Origin: Terrabacter aerolatus
Lineage (GTDB): Bacteria; Actinomycetota; Actinomycetes; Actinomycetales; Dermatophilaceae
Reading direction: 5' to 3'
NCBI RefSeq assembly: GCF_007991735.1
Contig: NZ_BJYX01000009.1
Location: forward strand, 91,464 to 155,463
Length of the DNA stretch: 64,000 bases
Shown: piece by piece, positions 46,548-56,606 of the stretch
Numbering within the stretch: the first letter of the stretch is position 1
How the letters are laid out: the number at the start of each line of letters is the position of its first letter
Program-made: the position numbers and the translations under genes
The notes under the pieces: model-generated
What the model was told of the DNA's origin: nothing
The model's database searches: none
The model's input: the letters and a program-made list of their open reading frames with translations, nothing else

Positions 46548-47197
46548 CGGGACGACCCCCGGGAGGTGTCGGTCGGCGGACGGTCGAGGTCCAGTGGGTA
46601 GGCGAAGGCGTAGACCGCGATCCGGCGGGCCTGCGGGTTGCCCTGCCCGACCCGGCGGTAGCGCTCGATGAGGTCCCACATCTCCTCGCGCATCGCCTCG
46701 AGCGACTCGGCCGTCACGAGCACCGAGGCGTCGCTCGAGCCGCACGCGTCCTGCCAGGTCGTGGGCCACGTCGTGGAGACGTCGAGCCACTTGTCGTACT
46801 GCTCGCTGAAGTGGCGGGCGTAGTCGCGGGTCAGCCAGTTGAGCGCGGTCTCGGAGTCCTCGTCGCCCTCGAAGTCGCTCGGGTGCCAGGAGTGGTACTC
46901 CGAGCTGGCGCGCCACAGCCGGCGCTTGCCCTCACCCTCCTCGGTGTCGTGCACGAGCCCGACGGACTCGAGCTTGCGCAGGTGGTAGCTCGTCGCACCG
47001 GAGTTGGTGCCGAGCGCGGCGGCGAGATCGGTGGCCGTGGCCGGCCCGCCACGCCGCAGGGCCCCGAGCAGGCGCGAGCGCAGCGGGTGGGCCAGCACGC
47101 GCAGGCTCTCGGGGGTGAGCCAGACGTTCTCGTGGTCGTCGGCGGGGGCGCTCCCCGAGGGCGACGCGGAGGTGGGGGAGGTGTCGGATGCAGCCAT
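46544..47197 (-). CDS. ArsR-like winged-helix transcriptional regulator
   Basis: A 217-residue protein. After a Ser/Pro/Ala-rich start, residues 26-100 form a helix-turn-helix of the ArsR/HTH_20 type (ESLRVLAHPLRSRLLGALRR, then TNSGATSYHLRKLESVGLV). The C-terminal helical half contains Trp-rich stretches (WLDVSTTWPTTWQDACG) and may bind a ligand. The ATG at 47197 is 7 bp from the -10 element, so the mRNA is probably leaderless. It probably represses its own operon with the MFS gene. Confidence 0.85.
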   Translation of the reverse strand: MAASDTSPTSASPSGSAPADDHENVWLTPESLRVLAHPLRSRLLGALRRGGPATATDLAAALGTNSGATSYHLRKLESVGLVHDTEEGEGKRRLWRASSEYHSWHPSDFEGDEDSETALNWLTRDYARHFSEQYDKWLDVSTTWPTTWQDACGSSDASVLVTAESLEAMREEMWDLIERYRRVGQGNPQARRIAVYAFAYPLDLDRPPTDTSRGSSR

Positions 47198-47199
47198 AG

Positions 47200-47234
47200 T
47201 GTGCACATTACCTTTGCATACTTCATGTGCACAA
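47200..47234 (-). promoter_or_regulatory. Leaderless promoter with overlapping inverted repeat
   Basis: On the minus strand, -35 TTGTGC (47234-47229), 18-bp spacer, -10 TAATGT (47210-47205), and the ATG 7 bp further. The inverted repeat TGTGCACAT (47200-47208) / ATGTGCACA (47225-47233) covers both hexamers, an arrangement suited to autorepression by the ArsR-like protein. Confidence 0.6.
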
Positions 47235-47306
47235 GACTTCTGCACGGCAGCCACGAAGCGGTGTCACCGCAGGTCAGAGGCACTTTCGGGGTCCTCGAAG
47301 CGGGAT

Positions 47307-47335
47307 TTGGGCGCCGGACGCCCACCCCGTAACAT
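47307..47335 (+). promoter_or_regulatory. Promoter of rplM-rpsI
   Basis: TTGGGC (47307-47312), 17-bp spacer, TAACAT (47330-47335). The -35 follows GGATTTGG, like the rpsL promoter. Predicted start near 47342, giving a leader of about 115 nt. Confidence 0.6.
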
Positions 47336-47457
47336 GGATGAAGTTGTGCACCGGGCCGTCAGGCGAACCCATCAACCCCCCACGGGGTCGGGCGACGCGG
47401 ACCGAGCCCAGCGGCATTCACGGCTCCACCATCTTCACCAAGCGAAGGCAGACTCCA

Positions 47458-47901
47458 TTGCGCACGTACACCCCGAAGCCCGGCGAGGTCACTCGCACGT
47501 GGCACGTCATCGACGCGACCGACGTCGTGCTCGGCCGTCTCGCGAGCCAGGCCGCTGTCCTGCTCCGGGGCAAGCACAAGCCGCAGTTCGCGCCCCACGT
47601 CGACACCGGTGACTTCGTCATCATCATCAACGCCGAGAAGGTCGCCCTCACCGGCGCCAAGCTCGAGCAGAAGCGGGCCTACCGCCACTCGGGCTTCCCG
47701 GGCGGTCTGCGGTCGACCTCCTACACCGAGCTGCTCGCGCAGAGCCCCGAGAAGGCCGTCGAGAAGGCCATCCGCGGCATGCTGCCGAAGAACTCGCTGG
47801 CCCGCCAGCAGCTCTCCAAGCTCAAGGTCTACCGCGGTGCCGAGCACCCGCACTCGGCCCAGCAGCCCGTCCCCTTCGAGATCACCCAGGTGGCGCAGTA
47901 A
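47458..47901 (+). CDS. rplM: 50S ribosomal protein L13
   Basis: L13 is an early 50S assembly protein. From the TTG at 47458 the product has 147 residues, the usual length, beginning (L)[20 protein letters not shown] and containing [20 protein letters not shown]. Starts further upstream would lie before or inside the promoter leader and add unrelated sequence. Confidence 0.96.
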   Translation: MRTYTPKPGEVTRTWHVIDATDVVLGRLASQAAVLLRGKHKPQFAPHVDTGDFVIIINAEKVALTGAKLEQKRAYRHSGFPGGLRSTSYTELLAQSPEKAVEKAIRGMLPKNSLARQQLSKLKVYRGAEHPHSAQQPVPFEITQVAQ

Positions 47902-47936
47902 GCCCCGCGGCTGCTGCGTAGAAAGCGACAAGACAC

Positions 47937-48443
47937 GTGACTGACATCGTGAACGAGGACGTCCTCGACACCGACGAGCCCGAGCTGACCGAGTACACCA
48001 GCGAGTCCTCGTCCGACTCCGCCCTCGGCGAGCCCAAGCGCGCCCGCGAGGTCTCGACCCCCGGCGCCGCCACCGGCCGTCGCAAGCAGGCCATCGCCCG
48101 CGTGCGCATCGTCCCCGGCACCGGCGAGTGGAAGATCAACGGCCGCACGCTCGACGCGTACTTCCCCAACAAGGTGCACCAGCAGATCGTCAAGGAGCCG
48201 CTGACGCTCCTCGAGCTCGACGGCTCGTACGACGTGCTCGTCCGCGTGCACGGCGGTGGCCCCTCCGGCCAGGCCGGCGCGGTGCGCCTCGGCGTCGCCC
48301 GCTCCCTCAACGGGATCGACGAGGAGCTCAACCGTCCCGCCCTCAAGAAGGCCGGCTTCCTCACCCGTGACCCCCGCGTCCCGGAGCGCAAGAAGGCCGG
48401 TCTCAAGAAGGCCCGCAAGGCTCCCCAGTACAGCAAGCGCTGA
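47937..48443 (+). CDS. rpsI: 30S ribosomal protein S9
   Basis: The C-terminus of S9 (ending RKAPQYSKR) reaches the P-site tRNA. The 168-residue protein has an acidic N-terminal extension of about 40 residues ([20 protein letters not shown]) before the conserved [20 protein letters not shown]. It starts with GTG at 47937, 35 bp after rplM, in the usual rplM-rpsI pair. Confidence 0.96.
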   Translation: MTDIVNEDVLDTDEPELTEYTSESSSDSALGEPKRAREVSTPGAATGRRKQAIARVRIVPGTGEWKINGRTLDAYFPNKVHQQIVKEPLTLLELDGSYDVLVRVHGGGPSGQAGAVRLGVARSLNGIDEELNRPALKKAGFLTRDPRVPERKKAGLKKARKAPQYSKR

Positions 48444-48465
48444 CCTGGCTGCCCCAGCCGGACAC

Positions 48466-48500
48466 GCGAAGGCCCCCGAGCACTGCTCGGGGGCCTTCGC
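48466..48500 (+). terminator. Terminator after rpsI
   Basis: GCGAAGGCCCCCGAG (48466-48480) and CTCGGGGGCCTTCGC (48486-48500) form a perfect 15-bp stem with a 5-nt loop, 22 bp after the stop codon. Confidence 0.85.
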
Positions 48501-48560
48501 CGTCCTCGGGGGGCGTATGCCGGGTGGCCGGGTCCCGGGCGCTCGCCGTCGTGGGCGGCC

Positions 48561-48627
48561 GCGACCGGACGCGACGGGACGCGACGGGACGCGACGGGAC
48601 GCGACCGGGACGCGACCGGACCGGAGG
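48561..48627. repeat. 10-bp tandem repeat upstream of a membrane-protein gene
   Basis: About six copies of GCGACGGGAC and near variants (GCGACCGGAC, GCGACCGGGAC) in a row, ending 37 bp before the ATG at 48664. Not in a recognised gene. It is about one helical turn per unit. Confidence 0.8.
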
Positions 48628-48663
48628 GACGGATCCGCAGGTCCTCGTGGCACCCTTGACGGC

Positions 48664-51081
48664 ATGCAGGTGACGACGGGGGCGGCCGCGCGGCGGGGGA
48701 CGGGCGGCCTGACGGCGTTCCTCGGCCCCCTCCTCGTGCTCCTGCTGTCCGCCGGCGGGCTGGCCGTCGCGTGGACCACCACGAGCAGCGACCCCGGCGT
48801 CGTGACCTGGTGGCTGGCCGTGGTCGGGGCCGGAGTGCTCCTCCCCGGCTGGGCGCTGGTGCGGTGCGTGCACGGCGCCGGCTCGAACGCGACCGACCTC
48901 GGCTGGGCCGGTCCCGCCGGGATCGTGGTCGCGCTGCTGACCTGGCTCGTCGGACACCTCGTCGGGGTCTCGATGCCCAGCCTCGTGGTCGGGCCGGCGG
49001 TGGCCGTGGTGCTCCTCGCGGTGCCCGCCACGCGGCGACGTCTCGTCGGGGTGCCGGGGGAGGGCACGCGGTGGCCCCTCGGGGCGTGGGTCGCTCTCGC
49101 CGCCACCACCCTGCTGACGGTGCGCTGGATGTGGGTCTACGGGCTCGCGGTCAACGCGCCGGAGCCGACGGCGCGGTTCCAGGCCTTCCACCAGGACCTG
49201 CTGTACCAGACTGCGCTCACCGGAGAGGCGCGTCGCAGCCTCGACCCGAGCTACCCCATGGTCGCCGGTGAGCCCCTCGGGTACCACTGGTTCTTCCACG
49301 CCCTCGCCGCCCAGCTCGGCGGTTCGGGGCTGCACGACCTCGACGTCGTGAGCCGGCTGCTCCCGTCGACGCTCGTCGTCCTGCTGGCGCTGCTCGCGGC
49401 GGCTGTGGGTGCGCAGGTGACCGGGCACTGGACGGGCGGTCTCGGGGCCGCCGTCGCGGTCTCGCTCGTCCGGCCGTTCTCCGCCGACCCGTGGGCCCAG
49501 GGGCCGCTGGCCGTGCTCGGCAACTACTGGCAGCTGAGCCCCACGGCGACGCTCGGCTGGGTGCTGGGCCTCGCCCTGACCGGCGGCCTCGTCGCGCTGC
49601 TGCGTCGCAGCCCGCTCGACCGGGCCGTCCCGCTGTGGCTGCTGCCGTTCTTCGCCGCCGGGGCCGCCGGGGCGAAGTCCGCCCAGGTCCCCGTCATCGT
49701 CTGCGGCGTCGGCCTCGCCGGTCTTGCGTACCTCGTGGCCGGTCGCGGTCGTGCCGGCCGGGGGCGCACCCTGCTGCTCCACGGCGGCTCGATCGTCGGC
49801 CTGCTCGTCGTCGTCGCGCTGGCCCTGGCCTTCATCTACCCCGGTTCCTACGGTCTGCGCCTCGACCTGCTCGCCTGGCCCGGCGACTCGGCGAAGCAGG
49901 TCTACGGCACCCGGGCCGTCGGCAACAGCGCCGAGGCCGTCGCGGCCGGCGTCACCTTCGTCCGCCGCTGGCTGCCCATGCTGCTCCCGTGCGCCGGCCT
50001 GCTCGTCCTGCTGAGGCGACGGCCGTCGGAGCCTGCCGGCTGGATCGGCCTGGGCGTGCTCGTCGGCGGCCTCGTCGCAGTGCTGAGCCTCACCCACCCC
50101 AGCGCCAGCCAGTACTACTTCGCGGCGGCCGCCCTCCCGATCGGTCTGGCCCTCTCCGGCGCCGGCGCCGGCCTCTTCGTCCACGAGGCGCTCGCCGGGG
50201 CCGACGGCCTTCCCGGGGGGCAGGGCCTGCTCGCCCGCGGCCGGGGCCTGCTCGTCCCGGTCGTGCTCGTCGTCACCACGGTCGTCGGTGGACTCGTGTG
50301 GCAGGCGATGCGTCAGCCTGGCGCGGCGCCGCGGGTGTCCCCGGCCGTCGGCGCGCCGGGTGCGCCCGGCGCGCGGACGCTGGCGTGGCAGTGGGCCTCG
50401 CCGACGCTGCTCCTCGTCGGGGTGCTCCTGGTCGTCGTCACGCTCGCATGGGGAGCGCGAACCCTTCGGCGCGAGCAGCCGCGGGCCGGCTCGTGGGGTG
50501 GGCTGCTGGCGCTGGCCGCACTGGCCATCGGCCTGCTCGCCCTGGTCCCGGCCCTCAAGATCGGCGTCACGCCCGGAGCGCCCGTCTCGGCGGCGCCGGG
50601 CCCGATGAAGGGCAAGGCCGAGCCGAGGCCGGCGGTCAGCCCCTCGCTCTATGCGGCAGGTCAGTACCTCCGCCAGCACGCCGATCCCGACGACGTCGTC
50701 GCGACCAACCGCATCTGGAACGGGCGGACCCCGGCCGGCTACCGCGACAACCGCGACTTCTCGGTCGTCGCGCTCTCGGGCCTGCGCACCGACGTCTCCG
50801 GCTACGGGTACGCACCCCGGATGCTCCAGACGGCCTCGGAGGTCGGCGTGCCCTACTTCTACGCGCCCTTCTGGGACCAGCCACGCCTCGACGCCGAGCT
50901 GGCGCTCGTCACCTCTCCCACCCGGGCGATGCTCGACGCGGCCTACCGAGAGCGCGGGATCCGCTGGATCGTGGCCGACGAGCGGTCGGGCGCCGTCTCC
51001 CCGTCGCTCGCGACGCTCACCGACGTCGTGATGCACCAGGACGGCGTCTGGCTCGCGCGACTCCGGACGCCGGCGCCCTGA
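48664..51081 (+). CDS. Large polytopic membrane protein, unrecognised
   Basis: An 805-residue protein with many hydrophobic segments (about 12-14) over residues 15-650, then a soluble C-terminal domain of about 150 residues (DDVVATNRIWNGRTPAGYRD ... RGIRWIVADERSG). Between helices, NAPEPTARFQAFHQDLLYQT and EPLGYHWFFHALAAQ look like the extracytoplasmic loops of GT-C-fold glycosyltransferases, with a lipid-linked sugar donor in mind, but I cannot identify a diagnostic motif. It lies upstream of glmM, which supplies amino sugars for the envelope, so a cell-surface role is a guess. Confidence 0.7.
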   Translation: MQVTTGAAARRGTGGLTAFLGPLLVLLLSAGGLAVAWTTTSSDPGVVTWWLAVVGAGVLLPGWALVRCVHGAGSNATDLGWAGPAGIVVALLTWLVGHLVGVSMPSLVVGPAVAVVLLAVPATRRRLVGVPGEGTRWPLGAWVALAATTLLTVRWMWVYGLAVNAPEPTARFQAFHQDLLYQTALTGEARRSLDPSYPMVAGEPLGYHWFFHALAAQLGGSGLHDLDVVSRLLPSTLVVLLALLAAAVGAQVTGHWTGGLGAAVAVSLVRPFSADPWAQGPLAVLGNYWQLSPTATLGWVLGLALTGGLVALLRRSPLDRAVPLWLLPFFAAGAAGAKSAQVPVIVCGVGLAGLAYLVAGRGRAGRGRTLLLHGGSIVGLLVVVALALAFIYPGSYGLRLDLLAWPGDSAKQVYGTRAVGNSAEAVAAGVTFVRRWLPMLLPCAGLLVLLRRRPSEPAGWIGLGVLVGGLVAVLSLTHPSASQYYFAAAALPIGLALSGAGAGLFVHEALAGADGLPGGQGLLARGRGLLVPVVLVVTTVVGGLVWQAMRQPGAAPRVSPAVGAPGAPGARTLAWQWASPTLLLVGVLLVVVTLAWGARTLRREQPRAGSWGGLLALAALAIGLLALVPALKIGVTPGAPVSAAPGPMKGKAEPRPAVSPSLYAAGQYLRQHADPDDVVATNRIWNGRTPAGYRDNRDFSVVALSGLRTDVSGYGYAPRMLQTASEVGVPYFYAPFWDQPRLDAELALVTSPTRAMLDAAYRERGIRWIVADERSGAVSPSLATLTDVVMHQDGVWLARLRTPAP

Positions 51082-51273
51082 CGACGCGTCCCGAGCCCGT
51101 CCCGAGCCCGTCGACGACGCGACCGAGCCCGTCCTGACAACCCCTCCGGCGCCGTCCTGAGGCCCGGCCGGAGGCCCGCCGAGGCGCCGGTCCGCGGCTC
51201 GGGCGGTATGGTCGTGCGAGCAGATCTGCGACCCGGCACCCTCGGTCGCACCCCTCGGGAAGGCAGAACACGC

Positions 51274-52620
51274 GTGGCTCGACTCTTCGGCACGGACGGC
51301 GTCCGTGGTGTGGCGAACAAGGACATCACCGCAGAGCTCGCGCTCGACCTCTCCGTGGCGGCCGCTCACGTGCTCGGCGAGGTGGGTGCCTTCAACGGGC
51401 ACCGTCCCGTGGCCGTCGTCGGGCGCGACCCGCGCGCCTCCGGTGAGTTCCTCGCCGCCGCGACGGTGGCCGGCCTCGCGTCGGCGGGCATCGACGTGCG
51501 CGACGCCGGCGTGCTGCCCACGCCCGCCATCGCCTACCTCGTGGCCGAGCAGGACGCCGACCTCGGAGCCATGCTCTCGGCGTCGCACAACCCGATGCCC
51601 GACAACGGCATCAAGTTCTTCGCCCGCGGCGGCCACAAGCTGGCCGACGACCTCGAGGACCGCATCGAGGCCCGGCTGCGCGACGACTGGCAGCGGCCCA
51701 CCGGCGGAGACGTCGGCCGCATCACGCCGCTCGCCGACGGCGCCGACCGCTACGTCTCCCACCTGCTGGCCACCCTTCCGCACCGGCTCGAGGGGCTGCA
51801 CGTCGTCGTCGACGCCGCGCACGGGGCCGCCTCGGAGGTCGCGCCCCGCGCGTTCCGCGAGGCGGGGGCCCGGGTCACCGTCATCGGTGGCGAGCCCGAC
51901 GGCCTCAACATCAACGACGGCTACGGCTCGACCCACACCGAGCACCTCAAGGAGACGGTCGTCGCGACCGGTGCCGACTTCGGCATCGCCCTCGACGGCG
52001 ACGCGGACCGGTGCCTCGCCGTGGACGCCGACGGGCGCGAGGTCGACGGCGACCAGATCATGGCGATCCTCGCGCTCGCCATGAAGGAGCAGGGCGTGCT
52101 GCGCGGCGACACGCTCGTGGCGACCGTCATGTCCAACCTGGGGATGATCCAGGCCCTCGGCGGCGCCGGCATCACGGTGCTGCAGACCGCCGTCGGCGAC
52201 CGCTACGTCCTCGAGGGGATGAAGGACGGCGGCTACTCCCTCGGCGGTGAGCAGTCGGGGCACGTCGTCATGCTCGACCACGGCACGACGGGTGACGGGA
52301 CCCTCACGGGACTCATGCTGGCCTCGCGGGTCGCCGCCACCGGACGCACGCTCGCCGACCTCGCCGGCATCATGACGCACTTCCCGCAGGTGCTCGTCAA
52401 CGTCAAGGACGTCGACAAGTCGGCCCTCGACGCCAACGCCGCGGTGGCCGACGCCGTCCGCGCCGCCGAGGGTGAGCTCGGCGAGACCGGGCGGGTGCTG
52501 CTGCGCAAGTCCGGCACCGAGCCGGTGGTCCGGGTCATGGTCGAGGCCGCCGACGGCGACCAGGCCCGCAGCCTCGCCGACCGCCTCGTCGGGGTCGTGC
52601 AGGCCGAGCTGTCGCTCTGA
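51274..52620 (+). CDS. glmM: Phosphoglucosamine mutase
   Basis: It converts glucosamine-6-phosphate to glucosamine-1-phosphate for peptidoglycan precursors. The 448-residue protein begins (V)[18 protein letters not shown], has the phosphorylated serine S104 in [14 protein letters not shown], the Mg site DGDADRCLA and the C-terminal [14 protein letters not shown]. The start is GTG at 51274 after GGGAAGG. The 190 bp upstream hold three CGAGCCCGTC-like repeats near 51090-51137 and no confident promoter. Confidence 0.96.
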   Translation: MARLFGTDGVRGVANKDITAELALDLSVAAAHVLGEVGAFNGHRPVAVVGRDPRASGEFLAAATVAGLASAGIDVRDAGVLPTPAIAYLVAEQDADLGAMLSASHNPMPDNGIKFFARGGHKLADDLEDRIEARLRDDWQRPTGGDVGRITPLADGADRYVSHLLATLPHRLEGLHVVVDAAHGAASEVAPRAFREAGARVTVIGGEPDGLNINDGYGSTHTEHLKETVVATGADFGIALDGDADRCLAVDADGREVDGDQIMAILALAMKEQGVLRGDTLVATVMSNLGMIQALGGAGITVLQTAVGDRYVLEGMKDGGYSLGGEQSGHVVMLDHGTTGDGTLTGLMLASRVAATGRTLADLAGIMTHFPQVLVNVKDVDKSALDANAAVADAVRAAEGELGETGRVLLRKSGTEPVVRVMVEAADGDQARSLADRLVGVVQAELSL

Positions 52621-52716
52621 CCCGGCCGGACGGCATACGCCCGTCCGTCGGCCCGGGGGCAGGCGCGGGCTCGACAACGCCCGTGTGAGGCGCGTGGCTG
52701 GTGGCAGACTCGGTGC

Positions 52717-53916
52717 GTGAGCCACGTCAACGTCGTGCCGCTGTTACGCCGCATGCGGCCGCGCGACCCCCACGAGCCGCACCGCGTCGCCACCCCGCTC
52801 GAGCTCTTCTTCGACCTCGTCTTCGTCGTCGCCATCTCCAGTGCCGCCGCCCAGTGGCACCACGGGATCGCCGCGGGACAGCCGGGCGACCTCGTCAACT
52901 TCGTCATGGTCTTCTTCGCCATCTGGTGGGCGTGGATGAACTACACGTGGTTCGCGTCGTCCTACGACTGCGACGACGTGCCGTACCGGCTGCTGACGTT
53001 CGCGATCATGGGTGGGTCGCTCATGCTCGCGGCGGGCATTCCCGAGCTCTTCGCCAGTGGGCAGTCCGGCCTCGTCGTCGGGGGGTACGCCGTCATGCGG
53101 TTCGCCATGGTGGCCATGTGGCTGCGTGCCGCGTCGAGCCACCCGGAGGGTCGCCGCACGGCGCTGACGTATGCCGCGGGCATCTCCGTCGTGCAGGTGC
53201 TCTGGATCGCCCGGCTGGCGCTGCACGGGCACTTCGTGCTGCTCGTGTCGTTCTTCTCGCTCGTCGTGCTGGAGCTGCTCGTCCCCCTCGTCGCCGAGCG
53301 CCGCGGCACCACACCCTTCCACCCCCACCACATCGCCGAGCGCTACGCGCTGCTGACGATCATCGTCATGGGCGAGGTCATCCTCGCCGCGGTGCAGGCG
53401 GTCCAGGGCGCGCTGCGCCAAGGGGCCGAGTCGGGGCTGCTCACCCTCGTGGCCGGCGGACTGCTCATCGTCTTCTCGATGTGGTGGCTCTACTTCAAGC
53501 GTGAGCGCGTGAGCCTCTTCGAGGGCGGGGTGGCCAGCACCTTCGTCACCGGCTACGGGCACTACCTCGTCTTCGCGTCCGTGGCTGCGACCGGGGCCGC
53601 CCTGGCAGCAGGCGTGGACGTCGTGCAGGGAGAGGCTCACGCGTCGACGCGGTTCGTCGGGCTCGCGCTCGCCGGCGCCGTCGCGGTCTACGGCTGGTGC
53701 CTGACCGTCATGCACTCGATGGCGGGAGCCCGGGCCGGGGAGACGGGTGCCGGCGTCGCCGTCGGGGGCGTGGTCCTGCTCGTCGGCGCTGCCGCGCCCT
53801 CGGTGGGCGTCACCGTGCTGGCCACCGGTCTCGTGCTGGCGACCGCGGTGGCTCACCACGTCTGGACCACGCGCGACGGGGTGGAAGCGGGAGGGACGGC
53901 GCAGCCGGTGGGGTGA
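52717..53916 (+). CDS. Low temperature requirement protein A-like membrane protein
   Basis: A 399-residue integral membrane protein of the LtrA family (PF06772). It begins VVPLLRRMRPRDPHEPHR and shows the family phrases ATPLELFFDLVFVVAIS, WWAWMNYTWFASSYD and ERYALLTIIVMGEVILA. About ten hydrophobic segments. The molecular role of the family is unclear. It starts with GTG at 52717. Its stop codon lies inside a perfect 32-bp palindrome. Confidence 0.88.
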   Translation: MSHVNVVPLLRRMRPRDPHEPHRVATPLELFFDLVFVVAISSAAAQWHHGIAAGQPGDLVNFVMVFFAIWWAWMNYTWFASSYDCDDVPYRLLTFAIMGGSLMLAAGIPELFASGQSGLVVGGYAVMRFAMVAMWLRAASSHPEGRRTALTYAAGISVVQVLWIARLALHGHFVLLVSFFSLVVLELLVPLVAERRGTTPFHPHHIAERYALLTIIVMGEVILAAVQAVQGALRQGAESGLLTLVAGGLLIVFSMWWLYFKRERVSLFEGGVASTFVTGYGHYLVFASVAATGAALAAGVDVVQGEAHASTRFVGLALAGAVAVYGWCLTVMHSMAGARAGETGAGVAVGGVVLLVGAAAPSVGVTVLATGLVLATAVAHHVWTTRDGVEAGGTAQPVG

Positions 53917-53936
53917 AGGGCCCTTCACCCCACCGG
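53905..53936. terminator. Perfect 32-bp palindrome at a convergent gene end
   Basis: CCGGTGGGGTGAAGGG followed directly by CCCTTCACCCCACCGG, with no central gap. It contains the TGA stop of the LtrA-like gene (53914-53916) and lies 51 bp from the stop of the carbonic anhydrase gene on the other strand. Likely a bidirectional terminator. Confidence 0.75.
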
Positions 53937-53986
53937 CGGGTCCGCCGCGTGGGAGCGGGGAGCGTCGGTGGGGGTCTGCCGGGTCG

Positions 53987-54502
53987 TCAGGCGACGGCGC
54001 GCAGCAGGCCCGTGTCGACGTCGTAGATGAAGCCGGCGACCTCGACGCCCTTCGCGATGAGCGGGTGGGTGCGCACCCTGGCGAGGTCCTCACGCAGCGC
54101 GCGCTCCTGGTCGGCGATGGCGTGGAACGTCATCCACGACGCGTCCTCGCCGGCGCTCGCACCGACGCGCTCGCGCAGCTCCGCCTCGCTGTTGGACGCC
54201 ATGGCGCACCGGGTGTGGGGCACCACGAGGATGCGGTCGACGTTGAGCAGGTGGGTGGCGAGGACGAGCGCCTCGAGGGCGTCGGAGCCGACTCGGCCAC
54301 CCGGGTTGCGGAAGATCTTGGCGTCGCCCGGCTTGAGGCCGACGAGGCCCAGCGGGTCGATGCGGGAGTCCATGCACGTGACGATCGCCACGCCGGCCTG
54401 GGCGATGCCGTCGAAGCCGGCCATGTCGAACCGGTCGGCGTAGGCACGGTTGGCCGCGAGCAGGTCGTCGAATCCCTTGTCAGCAGAAGCGTTCTCGCTC
54501 AT
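53987..54502 (-). CDS. Beta-class carbonic anhydrase
   Basis: It interconverts CO2 and bicarbonate. The 171-residue protein has the zinc ligands C43, D45, H96 and C99 (TCMDSRIDP and VPHTRCAM), and NPGGRVG. The ATG at 54502 has AAGGGAA just upstream and lies 14 bp after the fumarase stop, so the two form an operon. The length is typical of the short mycobacterial-type enzymes. Confidence 0.92.
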   Translation of the reverse strand: MSENASADKGFDDLLAANRAYADRFDMAGFDGIAQAGVAIVTCMDSRIDPLGLVGLKPGDAKIFRNPGGRVGSDALEALVLATHLLNVDRILVVPHTRCAMASNSEAELRERVGASAGEDASWMTFHAIADQERALREDLARVRTHPLIAKGVEVAGFIYDVDTGLLRAVA

Positions 54503-54516
54503 CACATTCCCTTCGT

Positions 54517-56229
<1,713 letters not shown>

Positions 56230-56606
56230 GACACGCTCCTTGCGCTCTGGTGGGCTCGGGCCCAAGGCGTGTGCCGCCCGGGTTGCGCCGCCGTGGTGCG
56301 ACGCCGTCTGTGAGCCTAATCGGTCCGCCGGAGACCCCGGCAGGCGGTCGGCGCAGCGGTCGCGCCCCACCTGGCCGGCGCAACGGAGGGGCGCGACGGT
56401 GCACACGGTGTAACAACTCTGCAAAAGTTTTCAGACCTGTGGCGCACGTCACTCTTGTGGTGTTGGGTGTGAGTGACGGACACGACGAGCAGCGACTCGT
56501 CAGCACGGCCCGACGGCGACGTCGAGCACCTGTTGAAACCGGCATCTGGCGTGACCGGTCAGCTTCGGGGCCAACGATGCCCCCAACCCTCCGAGGAGGA
56601 GCAAGC
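56230..56606. promoter_or_regulatory. Divergent intergenic region with a LacI-type site
   Basis: This 377-bp gap serves the fumarase operon (minus) and the sugar importer (plus). GCAAAAGTTTTCA (56421-56433) is a pseudo-palindrome similar to the two sites before the amylase-pullulanase gene and sits in an AT-rich patch (56411-56440). A second patch, TGTTGAAACCGG near 56529-56540, is half of a similar site at best. I could not place promoter hexamers with confidence. Confidence 0.45.

Noticed and set aside
51082..51137. Repeats of CGAGCCCGTC before glmM
   Set aside because: Only about three short irregular copies; too few to call a functional repeat.
48403..52725. Open frame of 1440 codons opposite the membrane protein and glmM
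   Set aside because: Low-complexity Arg/Gly/Pro/Asp text typical of antisense frames at this GC content.
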